NCBI RefSeq assembly: GCF_000429445.1
Contig: NZ_AUBW01000018.1
Span: 62,001-126,000 of the forward strand
Direction of reading: 5' to 3'
Source: Algoriphagus terrigena DSM 22685
GTDB taxonomy: Bacteria; Bacteroidota; Bacteroidia; Cytophagales; Cyclobacteriaceae
DNA length: 64,000 bases
Every line of letters starts with the position of its first letter. Position 1 is the first letter of the stretch. This document shows positions 61,955 through 64,000 of this stretch, piece by piece. Both the position numbers and the translations under genes were made by a program. The notes beneath the pieces were generated by a model that was not told where the DNA came from, did no database searches, and was given only the letters and a program-made list of their open reading frames with translations.

Positions 61955-63057
61955 GGGTAATTGCGGGACTTCCACTCTACTTTGGAGGGCCAAAAATAGT
62001 AAAGAATCGTCAGGCTGAGGCTTACAATCTGGTAAAAATCAAAGAATATCAGCGGAAAAAGTCCAATTTTTTGACTTGCTTTTTTTGCAAAAGACCTCAG
62101 AAACAGACTTTGACAAAAGATCTTCAGCGTCCAAACAGCCAGACCCATTTTCCAACTTAAGGTTATCAAGATGAGCACCATAGGGAAAAACAAAAATTGA
62201 AATGCCAGCAAAATCAGCCAGGGAATAGAAAGCGTCGCCGCCCCGGTCACCCAGCGTTTGCGCTGCTTGAGCAAGGAAGACCAACTTTCCTCAGCTTTGG
62301 TTTTCACCAATAAATCGACCGAAACCTGATGTCTAATATCAAATCGGGCGCTTCGGATAGCTCGCGATATTTCCAAATCCTCAGTCACCGAATGGGGGAT
62401 CCCCTCAAATCCACCGCTCGCAAGATAAGCGGCTTTGCTAATGATCATGTTGTTACCTAATCCGGTGGTCGGCAGCCGTAAATCGGTGACGGCCTTCACG
62501 ATCCCCAAGGTATTCCACCACTCGATCTCCTGCATTTTTCCAAAAAAACCGCGGCTCTTGACTTGGGTAATCCCGATGACAAGTCCGGTCTTTTCGTCAA
62601 AGCAGCCTATGCCCTCGCGGATCCAGCGGGCCGGAACTTCACAATCAGAATCCGTAAAGAAGAGTAATTCTCCAGTTGCTTCTTTAGCCATGATCGCCAA
62701 GGCATTGGCTTTACCATTTCTCTGATAGAGTGCCAATTGCTCCTGTCTGATGGAAATCAATCTCTGGTTCACACGATCTTTTGCCCAATCGCGGATCTGG
62801 CGAGCCGTCTGGTCTTCGCTCTGGTCGTCAGCAATGAGGATTTCCAGTCTTTCCGCCGGATAGTCCAAGGCACCCAAACTAGCCAACAACTGCGGCAAGT
62901 CTCTTTCTTCATTTCTCGCAGCCACCAGAACCGATACTCTGGGAAAGTCTTTCCTCGCTCGGACATGATCCGTCCAGTTGGTCTTCAAAAGCAAGAGCAA
63001 CACCAGGTACTGAAGAATCAGCATCCCTGCAAAAAGTCCCAGCCAAACCGTCGTCAC
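61951..63057 (-). CDS. Family 2 glycosyltransferase, membrane-bound
   Basis: 368 residues from a GTG at 63057, which overlaps the deacetylase stop as GTGA. An N-terminal helix (about 3-25) precedes the GT-A domain with RVSVLVAARNEERDLPQLLASL, EILIADDQSEDQT, FFTDSDCEVPARWI and the acceptor motif SVTEDLEISRAIRSARF, followed by KQRKRWVTGA (the QxxRW-like pattern of processive enzymes). C-terminal helices at about 275-345. It probably makes a glycan or glycolipid modified by the linked deacetylase. Confidence 0.88.
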   Translation of the reverse strand: MTTVWLGLFAGMLILQYLVLLLLLKTNWTDHVRARKDFPRVSVLVAARNEERDLPQLLASLGALDYPAERLEILIADDQSEDQTARQIRDWAKDRVNQRLISIRQEQLALYQRNGKANALAIMAKEATGELLFFTDSDCEVPARWIREGIGCFDEKTGLVIGITQVKSRGFFGKMQEIEWWNTLGIVKAVTDLRLPTTGLGNNMIISKAAYLASGGFEGIPHSVTEDLEISRAIRSARFDIRHQVSVDLLVKTKAEESWSSLLKQRKRWVTGAATLSIPWLILLAFQFLFFPMVLILITLSWKMGLAVWTLKIFCQSLFLRSFAKKASQKIGLFPLIFFDFYQIVSLSLTILYYFWPSKVEWKSRNYP

Positions 63058-63680
63058 AGCAAAGCCGTTTCCAGCCGCCTTTCAATCAAAAAATCCAGAA
63101 ATTCCGGAAGGATTTTAGGCAAAACTTCCTGGGTTTTCTGCTGGTCATGAAAGAGTACAATACTTCCAGAGACGGTGTTCCTTTTGCTTTCTTCCAAAAT
63201 CCGAGGGCTGGAAATCGATTGATCGTAGTCGCCGCTGAGCACATTCCACATCACGATCTTTTTGGATTCCAAAACTACTTTGGCCTGGGAGCTCTTCATC
63301 AGCCCATAAGGCGGCCGATACAAATCCGTCTGAATCCCCAGTCTTTCGCCCAGGACCTCGTCAAAAGCCCGGATATTTTGGAGATAGTCTGCATTTGGAG
63401 TCTTCCAGCCATTACGGTGATTGAATGTATGATTACCGACTCTATGTCCAGCTGCCATCACTTCCCTTGCCAGCGAGGTATGCTTTTGAATATTGTCTCC
63501 CACCATGAAAAAAGTGGCTTTTTGGCCTCTCCTAGCAAGCTCGTTGAGCACATAGTCCGTCGCCCCGGGCACTGGCCCGTCATCAAAAGTGAGGCAAATC
63601 CTATTTTCCGAGGGAACTCTTCTCCAAATTCTCCTTGGAAAAAGCAACTGAACGGCTCGTGGAACAGTATGCCAAACCAT
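63054..63680 (-). CDS. Polysaccharide deacetylase (NodB domain)
   Basis: 208 residues. The NodB domain carries CLTFDDGPVPGATDYVL (catalytic base and metal Asp), ATFFMVGDNIQKH, AAGHRVGNHTFNHRNG (metal His pair) and YRPPYGLMKSSQ. It removes acetyl groups from chitin-, peptidoglycan- or poly-N-acetylglucosamine-like chains. N-terminal signal not strong (MVWHTVPRAVQLLFPRRIWRR). Overlaps the GT gene by 4 bases and starts 3 bases after the phosphatase gene, so all are one transcript. Confidence 0.92.
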   Translation of the reverse strand: MVWHTVPRAVQLLFPRRIWRRVPSENRICLTFDDGPVPGATDYVLNELARRGQKATFFMVGDNIQKHTSLAREVMAAGHRVGNHTFNHRNGWKTPNADYLQNIRAFDEVLGERLGIQTDLYRPPYGLMKSSQAKVVLESKKIVMWNVLSGDYDQSISSPRILEESKRNTVSGSIVLFHDQQKTQEVLPKILPEFLDFLIERRLETALL

Positions 63681-63683
63681 CGC

Positions 63684-64000
63684 TTAGCGGAATCTAAGGC
63701 TGAGCAAAGTCAGGTCGTCCCGCAGCGGAACTTCCTGTGTGAACGCTTTCATTTTCCCGAAAAAACTCTCGTGAAAATCCGCCGGATTAGTCTCCATGTG
63801 CGAGTTGACATAGCCGATGAAGCGATCCTCGCCGTACTCCTCTTCCTGCGGATTCATCGCCTCGGTCAGTCCATCGGTGTATAGATGGATAGTGAAATTA
63901 TCCAGACTTCTTCGCTCACCAATTTCCAGAAAAGGGAGTTCTTCGAAGGCCCCCAAGACGGTGGTCCCAGCCTCAAGGAGCTCTGTTTTCTTAGACTTTT
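63684..64000 (-). CDS. SpoIIE/PP2C-type serine phosphatase, C-terminal part
   Basis: Truncated at the window edge, with the stop at 63686-63684. The visible 105 residues give FTIHLYTDGLTEAMNPQEEEYGEDRFIGYV, the SpoIIE PP2C motif TDG (metal Asp), and the C-terminal PLRDDLTLLSLRF with the second metal Asp pair (DD). RsbU-like phosphatases act in partner switching or two-component signalling; the N-terminal sensor part lies outside. First visible gene of the deacetylase operon. Confidence 0.9.
   Translation of the reverse strand, partial: KSKKTELLEAGTTVLGAFEELPFLEIGERRSLDNFTIHLYTDGLTEAMNPQEEEYGEDRFIGYVNSHMETNPADFHESFFGKMKAFTQEVPLRDDLTLLSLRFR

Noticed and set aside
1..64000. CRISPR arrays, insertion sequences, prophage genes, plasmid or chromosome origin
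   Set aside because: No regularly spaced identical repeats, transposase, integrase or phage structural motifs, and no DnaA-box cluster were seen. Codon style is even along the window.

Overview
The window looks like a chromosomal segment of a Bacteroidota bacterium, most likely Cytophagales and close to Cyclobacteriaceae (Algoriphagus-like). Evidence: promoters of the TTG-N19-TAnnTTTG type, a large secreted protein with a type-B T9SS (gliding motility-associated, CHU_C) C-terminal domain, the rpmB-rpmG-DUF4295-ftsY cluster, DUF4199, DUF5522 and DUF6141 proteins, an ExbB-X-ExbD-ExbD energiser and weak Shine-Dalgarno use. No phage, IS, CRISPR or plasmid genes were found. The content is mostly core metabolism with short accessory modules.

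Layout. 1-4.1 kb: truncated ammonium transporter, hemB, a HAD phosphatase and ornithine aminotransferase (minus strand). 4.1-8.6 kb (plus): DUF5522, L28, L33, DUF4295, ftsY; an SPFH/DUF6141/Arc module; a methyltransferase. 8.6-16.5 kb (minus): two family-2 glycosyltransferases, two DUF4199 membrane proteins, a dihydroorotase-like protein without the metal-binding His motif, and sdhCAB. 16.8-23.6 kb: T9SS cargo protein plus DCC protein, fabD, flavin reductase, two 63-bp palindromic repeats, EEP phosphohydrolase, DinB. 23.7-33 kb (minus): pgk and a compact run comEC, enoyl-CoA hydratase, recQ, unknown, NUDIX, thioesterase, TPR lipoprotein, Sua5. 33.2-41.2 kb (minus): trpL-trpEGDCFBA followed by a DAHP synthase. 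41.3-53.2 kb: small conserved protein, folK, sppA, tRNA-Arg, outer-membrane protein, a PAP2-like protein coupled to rpoN, asnS, MFS, nnrD/E, a UMF1-type MFS. 53.2-55.5 kb: ExbB/ExbD system. 56-58.3 kb: oxidoreductase pair divergent from an HxlR regulator. 58.4-64 kb: fabF-type synthase, tRNA-Ser, then an overlapping run of deacetylase, glycosyltransferase, tatD and ansA, with a truncated SpoIIE-type phosphatase upstream.

The most notable signal is upstream of trpE: a 25-codon leader ORF with three consecutive Trp codons, a perfect 11-bp terminator and a competing antiterminator segment. Together they form a complete ribosome-mediated attenuator, transcribed from a consensus Bacteroidota promoter so close that the leader mRNA has almost no 5' UTR. 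Next are the tandem 63-bp elements with imperfect 13-bp terminal inverted repeats, the dihydroorotase paralogue without catalytic residues, and the HxlR intergenic region in which one palindrome lies between two divergent promoters.
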